NCBI RefSeq assembly: GCF_963675455.1
Contig: NZ_OY776217.1
Location: forward strand, 1,280,001-1,344,000
Direction of reading: 5' to 3'
Origin: Emcibacter sp.
Lineage (GTDB): Bacteria; Pseudomonadota; Alphaproteobacteria; Sphingomonadales; Emcibacteraceae
DNA length: 64,000 nt
This document shows, piece by piece, positions 8,763-17,983 of this stretch (the stretch's first letter is position 1; every line of letters starts with the position of its first letter). The position numbers were made by a program, and so were the translations under genes. The notes under the pieces were generated by a model. That model worked only from the letters and a program-made list of their open reading frames with translations. It was not told where the DNA came from and made no database searches.

Positions 8763-11700
8763 TTAGAAGCGAGCTGTCACAGTTGCGTGCAGATACCGAC
8801 CCAGAGTGTCATAGTAACCAGCAATGGTATTGGCGTTGGTTGAGTAATCGCCACCAATCATCGGAGGCTCTTTATCAAAGATGTTATTGACACCGACAAC
8901 CATATCGATCTGTTCGTTAAGCTGGAATGTCCCAGTCAGATCGAAGTAGCTCTGTGCTGCAATGCCGTCATTGATACCTTCATCAACATCAGGATTGCTG
9001 ACACTGCCATAGTAACGCCATTTGGCAGATACCCGCCACCAGTCGGCAGAGGTATATGTCAGACGCAGGCTATGACGCCATTCTGGTGAAACAAAGCAGT
9101 TGCTGCTGATGATGCCTTTACAGTCATACTCAGATGAAGCCAGTCCCGGAATTTCCTGAACGAACTTTTTAAGCATCAGAGTGCCAAGCATATCAACGCG
9201 GAACGTACCGTCGAGAGCGTCAATTTCATAATCAACAGTGAAGTCAACACCCTGCCAGTGCTGCGAACCAAGGTTTACGTTGGTACCAACAACATAGTTT
9301 CCGGTCCCGAGCCACAGGCTGCCGTTTGGCGCACGGTTGATCAGATCACAGAATACTGCATCACCTGTCAGGCCGCACTGTTCGATTGCCAGCTCAGGTG
9401 AGATGGTGTCGATCACGTCCTTGATTTTGATGTCCCAGTAGTCAACCTGGATGTTCAGGTTTTCTGTCGGGGAGATCACGGCACCAACAGTCCATGTATC
9501 AGCTACCTCTGGGGACAAGTCGGGGTTACCGCCGTCCAGAGAATTGTACTGGCTGGCCGGGCTTGGGGAGATGCTGCCGTACTGGGATGCAGTTACACCG
9601 GTGTTGGCGCATTGTGCCGCAGTCAGTTCAGGGGCAGCACCGGCACAAGGGTCAGTACCCTGCCAGAGGCCCTGGTTCTGCGGCAGGAACAGCTCAACTA
9701 CATTTGGTGCACGAACAGCACGGTTGTAGCTGGCCCGTACTTTGACCATGTCAATCGGCTGCCAGCTCAGACCAACTTTGTAGGTAGTTGAGTCGTTGCT
9801 TGAATCGGCAGACGTTTTATAGTCAGAATACCGGATGGCCAGTTCCATTGTCAGGTCCTGAGCAAATTCTGCATTCTGTACGATCGGGATGATGGCTTCG
9901 CCAAAGATTTCCTTCACGTCATAGGCACCGTTAATGGATGCAGTCGGACCACCCTGGCCCAACAGAAGACCATCTTCGAATACCAAGTCACTCAGACGTT
10001 CAAAAACTTCTTTACGGTATTCCGCACCGACCACAAGCGAAACTGGATCTTCAGCAGAAGGAACATTGACGCCAATGTCACCTGTGACATAGCCGTTTAC
10101 AACATACTCTTTGGTGATACCGCGAATGGTCCCAACAGCAGTAAGGTTGTCAGCCTGTTCAGAGGTGATGCCCTGGTAGGTGAAGACTTCGTAAGGAATA
10201 CAAGTCCCGCCGGAAACGCAGACGAGATCACTGCCGTCCAGTTCTACATCAAGGGCTTCAGCAATAGCTGGTGCATAGAAGTCATTGATATAGCTGTCGG
10301 AGCTGGTTGTAGAGCCATAGATAAAGGAGAGGTCGTAGCTCCAGCTGTCATTGATGGCGCCGTCCATGCCGGTGACGATGCGGAATGTGTTGTGCTCAAT
10401 GTTGGAAGCACGAGGACCACCTTCCACGTTACGTTTACCAATGTAGGCAGCGAATTCATCGCCAGCGCCTAGGCCCCAGTCTGTACAAAGTTCTGTAACC
10501 TGTTGGGCTGACAGCAGTGGATTGTCACAGCTGATGGAATATTCTTCAGCGAAGAAGGTACCTGATTCAGCGATCTGGGCAACCGTACGGTCACGCATGA
10601 AGCTGACTTCCATATAGGGGCGGAAGTGTTCATTGATTTCGTAATCAACGAAGGCGCCACCTGACCAGCGTTCGTCAGGACGCTGGAAGTGGTTGATCGG
10701 TGCATAGTTATAGAGGTTGCCTACCGCGCTTGTAAATCCGCCAGCAGAAGTCAGTGTGTAGAATTTGTTGGCATCAACCGGATTCGCCCAGGGAAGAGGT
10801 ACCCTGTTGTCATCAGCGTCTGTATAGGAAATGAAGCCGTCACCACCGATGATCAGTTCCCCGATCAGGTCTTCATCAGTGATATCGCCATCGTCAAACA
10901 TTTTCTGAGTATAGCGGTCATAGCCGTAAATGGTCGTTCCTGTAGCAGGATCGATCGGGTACAGGTCAAAGTTTGGAATAACAGCGTTGTAGGAACCGCC
11001 GCATGATGTGCCGCCACCGTTCAGGGCGCAGGAGGAATAGTCACGTGAACCCTGACGCAGTTCTTCAACCTTGCGCCAGTTGGCGTATACAGTGGCATGA
11101 CCTTTGTCGTCCGCGAAGGAGCCGCCCATGGTCACATCCATGTTATACTGCCAGCCGTCAAGGCCACTGCTGCCTGTTGGATATTCAAATTCACGCTCGT
11201 CCATCAGACCCTGGATGAAGCCGTTGTTGTTGTTATGTTGGAATGCAGCAACACCGGCGGAAACCTCGACACCCTCAAAGTCTTTTTTCATGATGAAGTT
11301 GACCACGCCGGCCACCGCGTCGGCACCGTATGCTGTGGACGCCCCGCCTGTCATAACCTCAACACGGTCCACGAGAGACGCAGGGATCTGGTTAATATCC
11401 GCGGCAGACTGATAGATACCACCCGGCTGTACACGACGACCATTGACCAGTACCATTGTACGAACTGTACCCAGGCCACGAAGGTCAAGGGAGGCCGCAC
11501 CGGTTGCGCCGTTTGAAAGGTAAGCAGTCTGGGCAGCTTCAAGTGCCGGGAGGCTGTTCATCAGGTCTTCGATGCGGTTATGACCGCTGAACCGGATTTC
11601 TTCCGCACCTGTAATCTGCAGCGGGCTGACGCTCTGAATGTCTTTACGTTTAATACGGGAACCTGTCACGACCACTTCTTCAAATGCCAGTTCTTCTTCA

Positions 11701-11804
11701 GCAGCTTCCTGCGCCTGAGTTACCTGAGCAGCCATGGACAGAGTTGAGGCGACCGCAATTGCGGATACGCCGTATTTGAGACGCGATGAAAAATCGCTCT
11801 TCAT
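8763..11804 (-). CDS. TonB-dependent outer-membrane receptor, 1013 aa
   Basis: This is a second TonB-dependent receptor, tandem to and in the same direction as the previous one. The signal peptide (MKSDFSSRLKYGVSAIAVAS) resembles that of the neighbour and is cleaved near VTQAQ. EELAFEEVVVTGSRIKR is the TonB-box region. The plug contains DLRGLGTVRTMVLVNGRR and VEVMTGGASTAYGADAVAGV. The barrel ends in TVTARF with the expected C-terminal Phe. Pairs of cysteines in long extracellular-loop-like segments (for example around residues 240-250 and 410-425) could form disulfides. The substrate is unknown. The pair probably arose by duplication and divergence. Each receptor has its own terminator and a long upstream region, so they are likely transcribed separately. 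Confidence 0.93.
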   Translation of the reverse strand: MKSDFSSRLKYGVSAIAVASTLSMAAQVTQAQEAAEEELAFEEVVVTGSRIKRKDIQSVSPLQITGAEEIRFSGHNRIEDLMNSLPALEAAQTAYLSNGATGAASLDLRGLGTVRTMVLVNGRRVQPGGIYQSAADINQIPASLVDRVEVMTGGASTAYGADAVAGVVNFIMKKDFEGVEVSAGVAAFQHNNNNGFIQGLMDEREFEYPTGSSGLDGWQYNMDVTMGGSFADDKGHATVYANWRKVEELRQGSRDYSSCALNGGGTSCGGSYNAVIPNFDLYPIDPATGTTIYGYDRYTQKMFDDGDITDEDLIGELIIGGDGFISYTDADDNRVPLPWANPVDANKFYTLTSAGGFTSAVGNLYNYAPINHFQRPDERWSGGAFVDYEINEHFRPYMEVSFMRDRTVAQIAESGTFFAEEYSISCDNPLLSAQQVTELCTDWGLGAGDEFAAYIGKRNVEGGPRASNIEHNTFRIVTGMDGAINDSWSYDLSFIYGSTTSSDSYINDFYAPAIAEALDVELDGSDLVCVSGGTCIPYEVFTYQGITSEQADNLTAVGTIRGITKEYVVNGYVTGDIGVNVPSAEDPVSLVVGAEYRKEVFERLSDLVFEDGLLLGQGGPTASINGAYDVKEIFGEAIIPIVQNAEFAQDLTMELAIRYSDYKTSADSSNDSTTYKVGLSWQPIDMVKVRASYNRAVRAPNVVELFLPQNQGLWQGTDPCAGAAPELTAAQCANTGVTASQYGSISPSPASQYNSLDGGNPDLSPEVADTWTVGAVISPTENLNIQVDYWDIKIKDVIDTISPELAIEQCGLTGDAVFCDLINRAPNGSLWLGTGNYVVGTNVNLGSQHWQGVDFTVDYEIDALDGTFRVDMLGTLMLKKFVQEIPGLASSEYDCKGIISSNCFVSPEWRHSLRLTYTSADWWRVSAKWRYYGSVSNPDVDEGINDGIAAQSYFDLTGTFQLNEQIDMVVGVNNIFDKEPPMIGGDYSTNANTIAGYYDTLGRYLHATVTARF

Positions 11805-12545
11805 GATATTTTCCTCCGTAGAAGTTAAATAAAAGCCTGGTGGCTATTTTTCTGTTATTTCGTGCACACCAAAAGCAGACCCGATCCACACATTTGGGTC
11901 TTTATATTCAAGAAAAATAGTTGAGAGTCCTCCTTTTATATTCGGTCAATCATTCCACCATATGTTTTGTTATCGGTGTGCATTACCCCCCTGTTTCTTC
12001 CCTAAGATTCCCCTTTGGGCCACACAGTGAAACAAGTCGGTAACAGATGGACGCTAACATCAGTCAGAATCCCGGTCAAACATTTTGGGGGCCGAATTTC
12101 TGTATATTTTATACAATATTCCGGCTTCCATCAGAAAAATTCCTTCAAAAACAGGATAATATTCTGTAATATTTCAATATATTGTAGAAAAATGCTGTTT
12201 GGATTTTTAAATTCAAACAAATGTTCGATAATATTTTTCCCTGTAACTAAAATGCAACAGTGGTGCTTTTTTGTGTCTCTTTTCCGGAAAACCGGGTCTT
12301 GTGTAATATTATTGCGGGGATTTTATACAATCTGTTATTTTGTTAAACCCTTCCGAATCAAAGGGATATTTATACGGAATATCCTTTGGTGCTGTCTGGG
12401 CCCTGTTGCGGGACTCATGGTTAACGAAGGGTTAAGGGCGTGGAATCGCCAGAAATGCGGTCATTTGCGGACTCTTCATGTGCAGGCTGAAAGTCAGAAG
12501 AATATTCTGCTCACGTCGGGGTGCCCAAAAAAACGAAAGGTGAGG
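11805..12545. other. Long AT-rich intergenic region (about 740 bases)
   Basis: No convincing gene is seen. An open frame runs through the right part (12015-12545) but is AT-rich with unlikely codons and no ribosome site. It appears to be only an upstream extension of the EF-hand lipoprotein frame. TTTATACAAT occurs at about 12111 and 12322; on the minus strand these read ATTGTATAAA and could be promoter elements for the receptor to the left. Confidence 0.6.
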
Positions 12546-13139
12546 ATGATCAATCCGTATCATAAAGGTGGGCGGGGATATCTGAACGGTTTATTGATGA
12601 TGACAGAATATAGAGAAAAAAACGGGGTGGGCAGATTGCCGGGTGTGATCTGTCTGATTGTCGCGGCGGCGATTCTGGTGTCCTGCGCCCCCCGAAGAGG
12701 GCCGGGGCGAGGTCCGGGACCCGGCCCGCAAAATCCTGAAGGCCGGCTGGAAGAAATGAAGGAACGGCTGGATGTTAACGGGGACGGGCGGATTACCTGT
12801 GACGATGTTGCCCTGAAGCAGGACAGAATGTTTGCGGAGAATGACCGGGACGGGAACAATGTTCTCGACCTCGAGGAATTCCGACAGGCGCCCTGGAGCC
12901 ATCCCGCCTATGCCCGCGATCATCTGGCTATATATGACAAGGATCAGGACGGTGTTGTCTCCCGGCAGGAGTTTGCCGCCCGAAAGGACGACCATTTTGC
13001 CAGGCTGGATCTGAATGGCGATTGTACGGTAACTGACGAGGAAATTGAGGATGCCATGAAAGCCCTGCGCGGCAGGGGGCGTCCCGGCGGCGGCATCCCG
13101 CCTGGTAGCGGCGGCGGACGTCCGCCCGGGGGGATGTGA
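12546..13139 (+). CDS. EF-hand calcium-binding lipoprotein
   Basis: The protein is a predicted lipoprotein with a hydrophobic segment ending in the lipobox ILVSC. A Gly/Pro/Arg-rich linker follows, then four EF-hand-like loops: DVNGDGRITCDD, DRDGNNVLDLEE, DKDQDGVVSRQE and DLNGDCTVTDEE. The tail is again Gly/Pro-rich. Calcium binding at the cell envelope is likely; a partner is not evident. The start is uncertain. ATG 12546 has AAAGGTGAGG just before it but leaves a long n-region, whereas ATG 12597 gives a more typical lipoprotein signal (MMTEYREKNGVGR) with a poor ribosome site. Cysteines inside loops 1 and 4 are unusual for EF-hands. The histidine kinase downstream begins 142 bases later in the same direction. 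Confidence 0.75.
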   Translation: MINPYHKGGRGYLNGLLMMTEYREKNGVGRLPGVICLIVAAAILVSCAPRRGPGRGPGPGPQNPEGRLEEMKERLDVNGDGRITCDDVALKQDRMFAENDRDGNNVLDLEEFRQAPWSHPAYARDHLAIYDKDQDGVVSRQEFAARKDDHFARLDLNGDCTVTDEEIEDAMKALRGRGRPGGGIPPGSGGGRPPGGM

Positions 13140-13281
13140 TACTCCTTCCGGATACCGATTTTCCGGCTGCTTTTCCGCACCTGAAGCACAGAATGCTTTA
13201 TTTAAGAAGTTATTGAGGATAGTATGTTAGTTATTTCGAATAAGTATTTGGTACGAAATAATAAAAAGAGCCAGGCATTTT

Positions 13282-15318
13282 ATGCGGATTTGTCGTTTTC
13301 TCAGTATGTTGTTTATTATCCTGACAGTTGCGGCGCAGGTTGGCAATGTCCTGTGGGCGGATGATATTGATCATGGCTCTGAAGATGCGGCCCTGACAGC
13401 CGGGGTTCTGGGAGCTATCCGGGAACAGATTGACTCCGACCCGCAGCAGGCCCTGCACAGAACCCGGGACATTCTGGAAAAGAAGAACAGCGCGCTTTCC
13501 CTTCAGGAAAAAGTTGAATTGATGGGACTCCAGTCAGGTGCCCAGGCCAGACTTGGAAATTTCAAATCAGGCTTAGAGACAGGGCGCCAGGCCCTTGAGA
13601 TGGCGGCAAACGGCGATGTGACAGACAGGACAATCGCCTATGTCTATCACAGTATCGGCCGGAACCTGGAGGGTCTGGGGCAGCTGCCAGAGGCAATGAA
13701 GTCCTACCAGCGCGCCTACGAAAAATATGACCGGGCCGGGGATCAGAGAGGCCTGGCCTCGTCAAATCTGAATTTTGCCGGCCTGTTTGTCGGAGCGAAG
13801 CTGTTTGACAAGGCGATTGTCGAGTATGAAAAAGCGCTTAAACTTCTGGACCCGGAAAAAGATATTTTTCTTTATACCAGGACATTGAATAATCTGGGCT
13901 TCACGCATGTGGAAAACGGTACCGCAACCCAGGCCCTGGGGTATCTGGATATGGCGCGTGAACTGGCGCAGAAAATGGGGAATGAGCTTGCCATTGCCTA
14001 TACCTTCGAAAATTCAGGCGAGGTTCTTTATTATTCCGGACAGTATGAGAGAGCGGCGGAATACCTTCTTTTTGCCCTTGGGGAAGCACAGAAAAGCGGT
14101 CTCGAACCACTTGAGACTGTCGCTTATCATTTTCTGGGTATGGTGGAATTTGACAGGGGTAACATAGAGGACGCGGAATATTACGCCGACAAGGCAGTTC
14201 AGATTGCCGAAAAGAACGAGGACGCCATCAATCTGGCAAAAATCTACGGGCTATTGTCAAAGCTCGCCCGTGAACAACGGGATTATAAAGAGGCGCTTCG
14301 CTATCAGGACCTGACCCTGCAATATGAAGACAATCTTGCCAGCGAGAATATCGTCAAGGCGCTCTCCCTGCTGGAAACGGAATTCCAGCTAAAGGAACGC
14401 CAGCAGCAGATTGAATTGTTACAGCGGGACAATGAAATCCAGCGGCTGTCATTGAAGGAACAGGAAACTTTCCGTTTTATGGGAATCGGTCTGGTGATCG
14501 TCCTGTGTTTCAGTGTGGGGGTTCTGCTTTATATCCTGCGGATCAAATCCCAGGCAACTGCGCTTGCAAGGGTGCGGGAAAAGGATCTTCTGGAATCAAA
14601 ATTGTCTGCAGAAGCCGCCAATCAGGCCAAGTCTGAATTTCTGTCCTATATGAGCCATGAATTGCGCACGCCCCTGAATGCGGTGATGGGATTCTCGGAA
14701 ACATTGCGGCTGCAGGTATTCGGGGAACTGAACGCCAAACAAAAAGAGTATATTGATCATATTCATGAAGGGGCGGCCCTGCTGCTGAAACTGATCAACG
14801 ATCTGCTGCATCTGTCAAAAATTGAAACAGGAGCGGTGGAGCTTGATCTCAGGCCGTGTGATGTCGGGGAAGTTGTCCATGATGTTGTGCCTATGGTCCA
14901 GCATCTTATCAAGAGGAAGCAGGTTCAGCTTCACGAGGGTAAGATACCCGAGGGACTTGCTCCTGTTTTGATTGACAAGATCCGTCTGGAACAGGTCCTC
15001 GTCAACCTGATTTCCAATGCGGTCAAATATGGGCGGGATGACGGCAGTGTCTGGTTGTCGGTGGAAAAAAAGAATGATGGCCATGTGCGCATCAGTGTGA
15101 AAGATGATGGCATAGGTATTTCGCCGGACCAGTTCGGCAATGTCTTTATGCCGTTCAACCGGGCGGGCATGGAACAGTCGGGTATCGAGGGAACTGGTGC
15201 CGGCCTGTCAATTGCCAAATCCCTGGTCGAGGCCATGAAGGGTGGAATCGGCTTTGAAAGCACCCTCGGTACGGGATCCTGTTTCTGGATTGACCTGCCG
15301 ATGGAAGCCGGAGAATAA
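13282..15318 (+). CDS. TPR-containing sensor histidine kinase
   Basis: The protein has 678 aa with an N-terminal signal sequence. A periplasmic array of tetratricopeptide repeats spans about residues 55-350 (for example SIGRNLEGLGQLPEAMKSYQ, NFAGLFVGAKLFDKAIVEYE). A coiled segment and one membrane helix (GIGLVIVLCFSVGVLLYIL) follow, then a cytoplasmic HisKA domain with phospho-acceptor His459 in YMSHELRTPLNAV. The HATPase domain shows N, G1 and G2 boxes (NLISNAVKYG, DDGIGI, GTGAGLSIAK). No response regulator is adjacent, so it is an orphan whose target is unknown. The architecture is like the Bacteroidetes-type TPR kinases that sense through protein contact. The preceding secreted EF-hand protein is a conceivable but unproven partner. 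Confidence 0.9.
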   Translation: MRICRFLSMLFIILTVAAQVGNVLWADDIDHGSEDAALTAGVLGAIREQIDSDPQQALHRTRDILEKKNSALSLQEKVELMGLQSGAQARLGNFKSGLETGRQALEMAANGDVTDRTIAYVYHSIGRNLEGLGQLPEAMKSYQRAYEKYDRAGDQRGLASSNLNFAGLFVGAKLFDKAIVEYEKALKLLDPEKDIFLYTRTLNNLGFTHVENGTATQALGYLDMARELAQKMGNELAIAYTFENSGEVLYYSGQYERAAEYLLFALGEAQKSGLEPLETVAYHFLGMVEFDRGNIEDAEYYADKAVQIAEKNEDAINLAKIYGLLSKLAREQRDYKEALRYQDLTLQYEDNLASENIVKALSLLETEFQLKERQQQIELLQRDNEIQRLSLKEQETFRFMGIGLVIVLCFSVGVLLYILRIKSQATALARVREKDLLESKLSAEAANQAKSEFLSYMSHELRTPLNAVMGFSETLRLQVFGELNAKQKEYIDHIHEGAALLLKLINDLLHLSKIETGAVELDLRPCDVGEVVHDVVPMVQHLIKRKQVQLHEGKIPEGLAPVLIDKIRLEQVLVNLISNAVKYGRDDGSVWLSVEKKNDGHVRISVKDDGIGISPDQFGNVFMPFNRAGMEQSGIEGTGAGLSIAKSLVEAMKGGIGFESTLGTGSCFWIDLPMEAGE

Positions 15319-15395
15319 CGTAAGGCCCATGATCCGGATAGTCCGGGTTTGCGTACAAAATAGTATAGAAACTCAATGCAAACAGTTTGCGGTTC

Positions 15396-15971
15396 ATGTC
15401 CATGAAATACATATATCGATTAGCCTGTATATTCAGCCTTGGTCTGGTTTCAGGGCCAGTTATGGCAGCGCCGGAACTTGAGGTTGTTCCTCATGTGGAT
15501 CTGGGCCGCTATCTGGGTAAATGGTACGAAATTGCCCGGATCGAACATGGTTTCCAGAAAGGTTGTATTAACAGTGCCGCACAATACAGCCTGCGTGATG
15601 ACGGGGATATCAAGGTTGTCAACAGCTGCGAAATAGCCGGTAGGGAAGAACCAAAAGTCGCCACTGCGAGGGCATGGGTCACAGACAAGACCTCCAATGC
15701 CAAATTGCGGGTGCAGTTTGTTCTGACGGGTATAAAACTTGATTTCCTGTCCGGCCGATATTGGATTATTGCGCTGGGAGAGGATTATGATTATGCCATG
15801 GTAGGCGAGCCGGGGCGAGACTATCTCTGGATCCTGGCCCGATCGCCGGACATGCCAGAAATGCTCCGGACCGGGCTGGTCAAACAGGCGGCCGATATGG
15901 GCTATGACGTGTCCCGGCTGATCTATAATGCACAAATCGCCGCCAGGGAACCGGACGATGCGGAGCAGTAA
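15396..15971 (+). CDS. Lipocalin family protein (Blc-like)
   Basis: The protein has about 191 aa with a signal peptide cleaved near GPVMAA. The lipocalin hallmark GxW lies in LGRYLGKWYEIARIEHGFQ, with later conserved parts (YWIIALGEDYDYAMVGEP, YLWILARSP). Bacterial lipocalins such as Blc bind lysophospholipids or other lipids at the envelope. Unlike E. coli Blc there is no lipobox cysteine, so this one looks periplasmic or soluble rather than lipid-anchored. Two cysteines (in KGCINSAAQYS and VNSCEIAG) could pair. The start is uncertain: ATGs at 15396 and 15402 are both possible, and a TTG at 15387 is less likely. Confidence 0.9.
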   Translation: MSMKYIYRLACIFSLGLVSGPVMAAPELEVVPHVDLGRYLGKWYEIARIEHGFQKGCINSAAQYSLRDDGDIKVVNSCEIAGREEPKVATARAWVTDKTSNAKLRVQFVLTGIKLDFLSGRYWIIALGEDYDYAMVGEPGRDYLWILARSPDMPEMLRTGLVKQAADMGYDVSRLIYNAQIAAREPDDAEQ

Positions 15972-16232
15972 AATGCAGGGTGGTCACGAATTACCTTGCT
16001 TTTTCTTTTAATTAATGTTCTAAGCCATGCAGGCTTTGCGCGTAAATGATGTTAATGCATCGGCATTTGCCCCGTGGTTGCAATGTTTCTGAACAAGGAT
16101 GTTGCCTTCACCCGAGCCGTAAAGGCTTAAACTACCGGCGGCTGATTTGCGCGAGCTTCCCTGATATTAAGTGTCCCGACCTGAAGGCCTTTGGCCTGAA
16201 CAGAGTCCCAGTGGCACGGAGAAAGAATACAT

Positions 16233-17603
16233 TTGACTACCTTTAAAGAGCTTGGCTTGTCCGGGCACCTCCTTTCTGCTCTGTCAGCAGAAGGATTATC
16301 GAACCCTACGCCGGTTCAGGCGCAGGCCATCCCCCCGCAGCTGAAAAACCGTGACGTCATCGCCATTGCCCAGACAGGCACGGGCAAGACGGCCGCTTTT
16401 TTGCTGCCAATCCTGGATATACTTTGCCGTCGCAACGAAAAAAGCGGGCCGAAATCCTGCCGTTTCCTGATCCTTACCCCCACCCGTGAACTGGCCCTGC
16501 AGATTGAAAGAAATGCACATAGCCTGGCGGGAAATCTGCCGCTCAGGACTGTTTGCATTGTCGGCGGCGTAAAACCCGGTCCACAAATACAGAAACTGAA
16601 GCACGGGGCTGACATTGTCATTGCCACACCGGGCCGGCTGGAGGATTTATTTTCCCAAAACGCCATAGGTTTCGGCAAGGTTGAGACTGTTGTTCTGGAT
16701 GAAGCCGACCAGATGCTGGATCTTGGCTTCTATCCCGCCATTCGCCGGGTTATGGGCCATTTGCCCAAACAGCGCCAGACCGTGATGGTTTCTGCCACCA
16801 TGCCGGCAAAAATCAAATCGCTGGCCCAGGAATTCCAAAAGGACCCGCAGACTGTAGCTGTTGCCACGGCGGCAAAACCCATTGACCGTATCGAGCAGTC
16901 AGTGAAGTTTATGGCCAAGGAAAACAAGCGGGGAACACTCATCGAGCTCCTGCAGGCCAAAGACGTGAGCAGTGCGATTGTTTTTACCCGCACCAAGCGC
17001 GGCGCCGATCGCCTGAGCAAGCAGCTTGTCGCTGCCGGCATCGGCGCGGGCGCCATTCACGGTAACAAGAGCCAGAATCAGCGTGAAAAAGCCCTTTTGC
17101 TTTTCCGGAATGGAGAGACTCCTGTCCTTGTTGCCACTGATGTGGCCGCAAGGGGTATTGATATCGACGATGTTTCCCATGTCTTCAACTTTGAACTGCC
17201 AAATGTGGCAGAAGCCTATGTTCACCGCATCGGCAGAACGGCCCGGGCAGGCAAGTCCGGCCAGGCCATCTCCCTGTGCGATCCGTCGGAAAGCGGATTG
17301 CTGGCGGACATTGAAAAGCTGATTGGCAATAAAATCAGACGTGCAGGCGGAAATGACCCGGCTCCGACGGAGCGTACAGCACGTGATATGCCGGAACGGA
17401 AACATACTGCTGCGAAAGCAAAGCCGCGGCCGGCGTCCCGCAGAGGCGGACCCCGGAAGAACGTCTCCCGAACAGAATCCCCCCGACAGGGAGCATCCGA
17501 GCAGGGAATGACCGGACAGGGCAGTCATCCGCTCAGTGAAATTCGCTTTCTGAAAGTTCCCGGAAGCAATACATCAACCCAGAAACAAACACGCGTAGCA
17601 TGA
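16233..17603 (+). CDS. DEAD-box ATP-dependent RNA helicase (RhlE-like)
   Basis: This 456-aa RNA helicase remodels RNA or ribosome-assembly intermediates. All family motifs are present: Q-motif (PTPVQAQAIP), I AQTGTGKT, Ia PTRELALQ, Ib TPGR, II DEAD, III SAT, IV IVFTRT, V ATDVAARGID and VI HRIGRTARAG. After about residue 375 comes a basic, low-complexity tail (RPASRRGGPRKN), as in RhlE proteins, which helps RNA binding. Translation probably starts at TTG 16233 because GGAGA lies ten bases upstream and the Q-motif follows at once. The 260-base leader contains a small hairpin (AAGGCC-TTT-GGCCTG). A cold-shock protein gene follows directly, so joint induction in the cold is likely. Confidence 0.95.
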   Translation: MTTFKELGLSGHLLSALSAEGLSNPTPVQAQAIPPQLKNRDVIAIAQTGTGKTAAFLLPILDILCRRNEKSGPKSCRFLILTPTRELALQIERNAHSLAGNLPLRTVCIVGGVKPGPQIQKLKHGADIVIATPGRLEDLFSQNAIGFGKVETVVLDEADQMLDLGFYPAIRRVMGHLPKQRQTVMVSATMPAKIKSLAQEFQKDPQTVAVATAAKPIDRIEQSVKFMAKENKRGTLIELLQAKDVSSAIVFTRTKRGADRLSKQLVAAGIGAGAIHGNKSQNQREKALLLFRNGETPVLVATDVAARGIDIDDVSHVFNFELPNVAEAYVHRIGRTARAGKSGQAISLCDPSESGLLADIEKLIGNKIRRAGGNDPAPTERTARDMPERKHTAAKAKPRPASRRGGPRKNVSRTESPRQGASEQGMTGQGSHPLSEIRFLKVPGSNTSTQKQTRVA

Positions 17604-17604
17604 G

Positions 17605-17656
17605 GTCCCTGAGGGACACATGTGAATAACAAACATTGGGCGGCGCGGTTGCCGCC
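17605..17656 (+). promoter_or_regulatory. Paired hairpins in the cold-shock gene leader
   Basis: Two short hairpins lie between the helicase stop and the cold-shock ATG: GTCCC-TGA-GGGAC (17605-17617) and GGCGGC/GCCGCC (17639-17644 with 17651-17656). Leaders of cspA-type genes are known to refold with temperature. Whether these do so here is not shown. Confidence 0.35.
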
Positions 17657-17683
17657 TCATCATCAACCAAAAGGAAATTTATT

Positions 17684-17893
17684 ATGAATGATGGTACTGT
17701 AAAATGGTTTAACCCTACAAAAGGCTATGGCTTTATTGCTCCTGATAACGGCGGCGCCGATGTGTTTGTTCACATCACCGCTCTGGAACAGTCCGGTCTT
17801 TCAAGCCTTGATGAAGGTCAGCAGGTTTCTTATGACACTGAAGTCAGCAGCAAAACCGGCAAAACTTCTGCGATTAACCTGAAAACAGCCTAA
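17684..17893 (+). CDS. Cold-shock domain protein, 69 aa
   Basis: This is a single cold-shock domain that binds single-stranded RNA or DNA. RNP1 reads KGYGFIAP and RNP2 reads DVFVHITAL, both with the usual aromatic residues. AAGGA lies 8-9 bases before the ATG at 17684, while an upstream in-frame extension has no such site. The length equals that of E. coli CspA (70 aa). It follows a DEAD-box helicase, a pairing seen in many bacteria where both relieve RNA structure in the cold. A strong terminator ends the unit at 17915-17952. Confidence 0.96.
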   Translation: MNDGTVKWFNPTKGYGFIAPDNGGADVFVHITALEQSGLSSLDEGQQVSYDTEVSSKTGKTSAINLKTA

Positions 17894-17914
17894 TCGGCAG
17901 ATCTTTCAGTAAGA

Positions 17915-17952
17915 AAAAAGGGCGCTGACTGCTTTTAGTCAGCGCCCTTTTT
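17915..17952. terminator. Bidirectional terminator between cold-shock gene and pyrC
   Basis: AAAAAGGGCGCTGACT (17915-17930) pairs perfectly with AGTCAGCGCCCTTTTT (17937-17952) around GCTTTT. It serves convergent genes on both sides. Confidence 0.9.
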
Positions 17953-17983
17953 GCGTCTTTCGCGGGATTTTCCCCGAATGTTC

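Noticed and set aside
12015..12545. Upstream extension of the EF-hand lipoprotein gene
   Set aside because: The added 177 codons are AT-rich, lack a ribosome site and would bury the lipoprotein signal.
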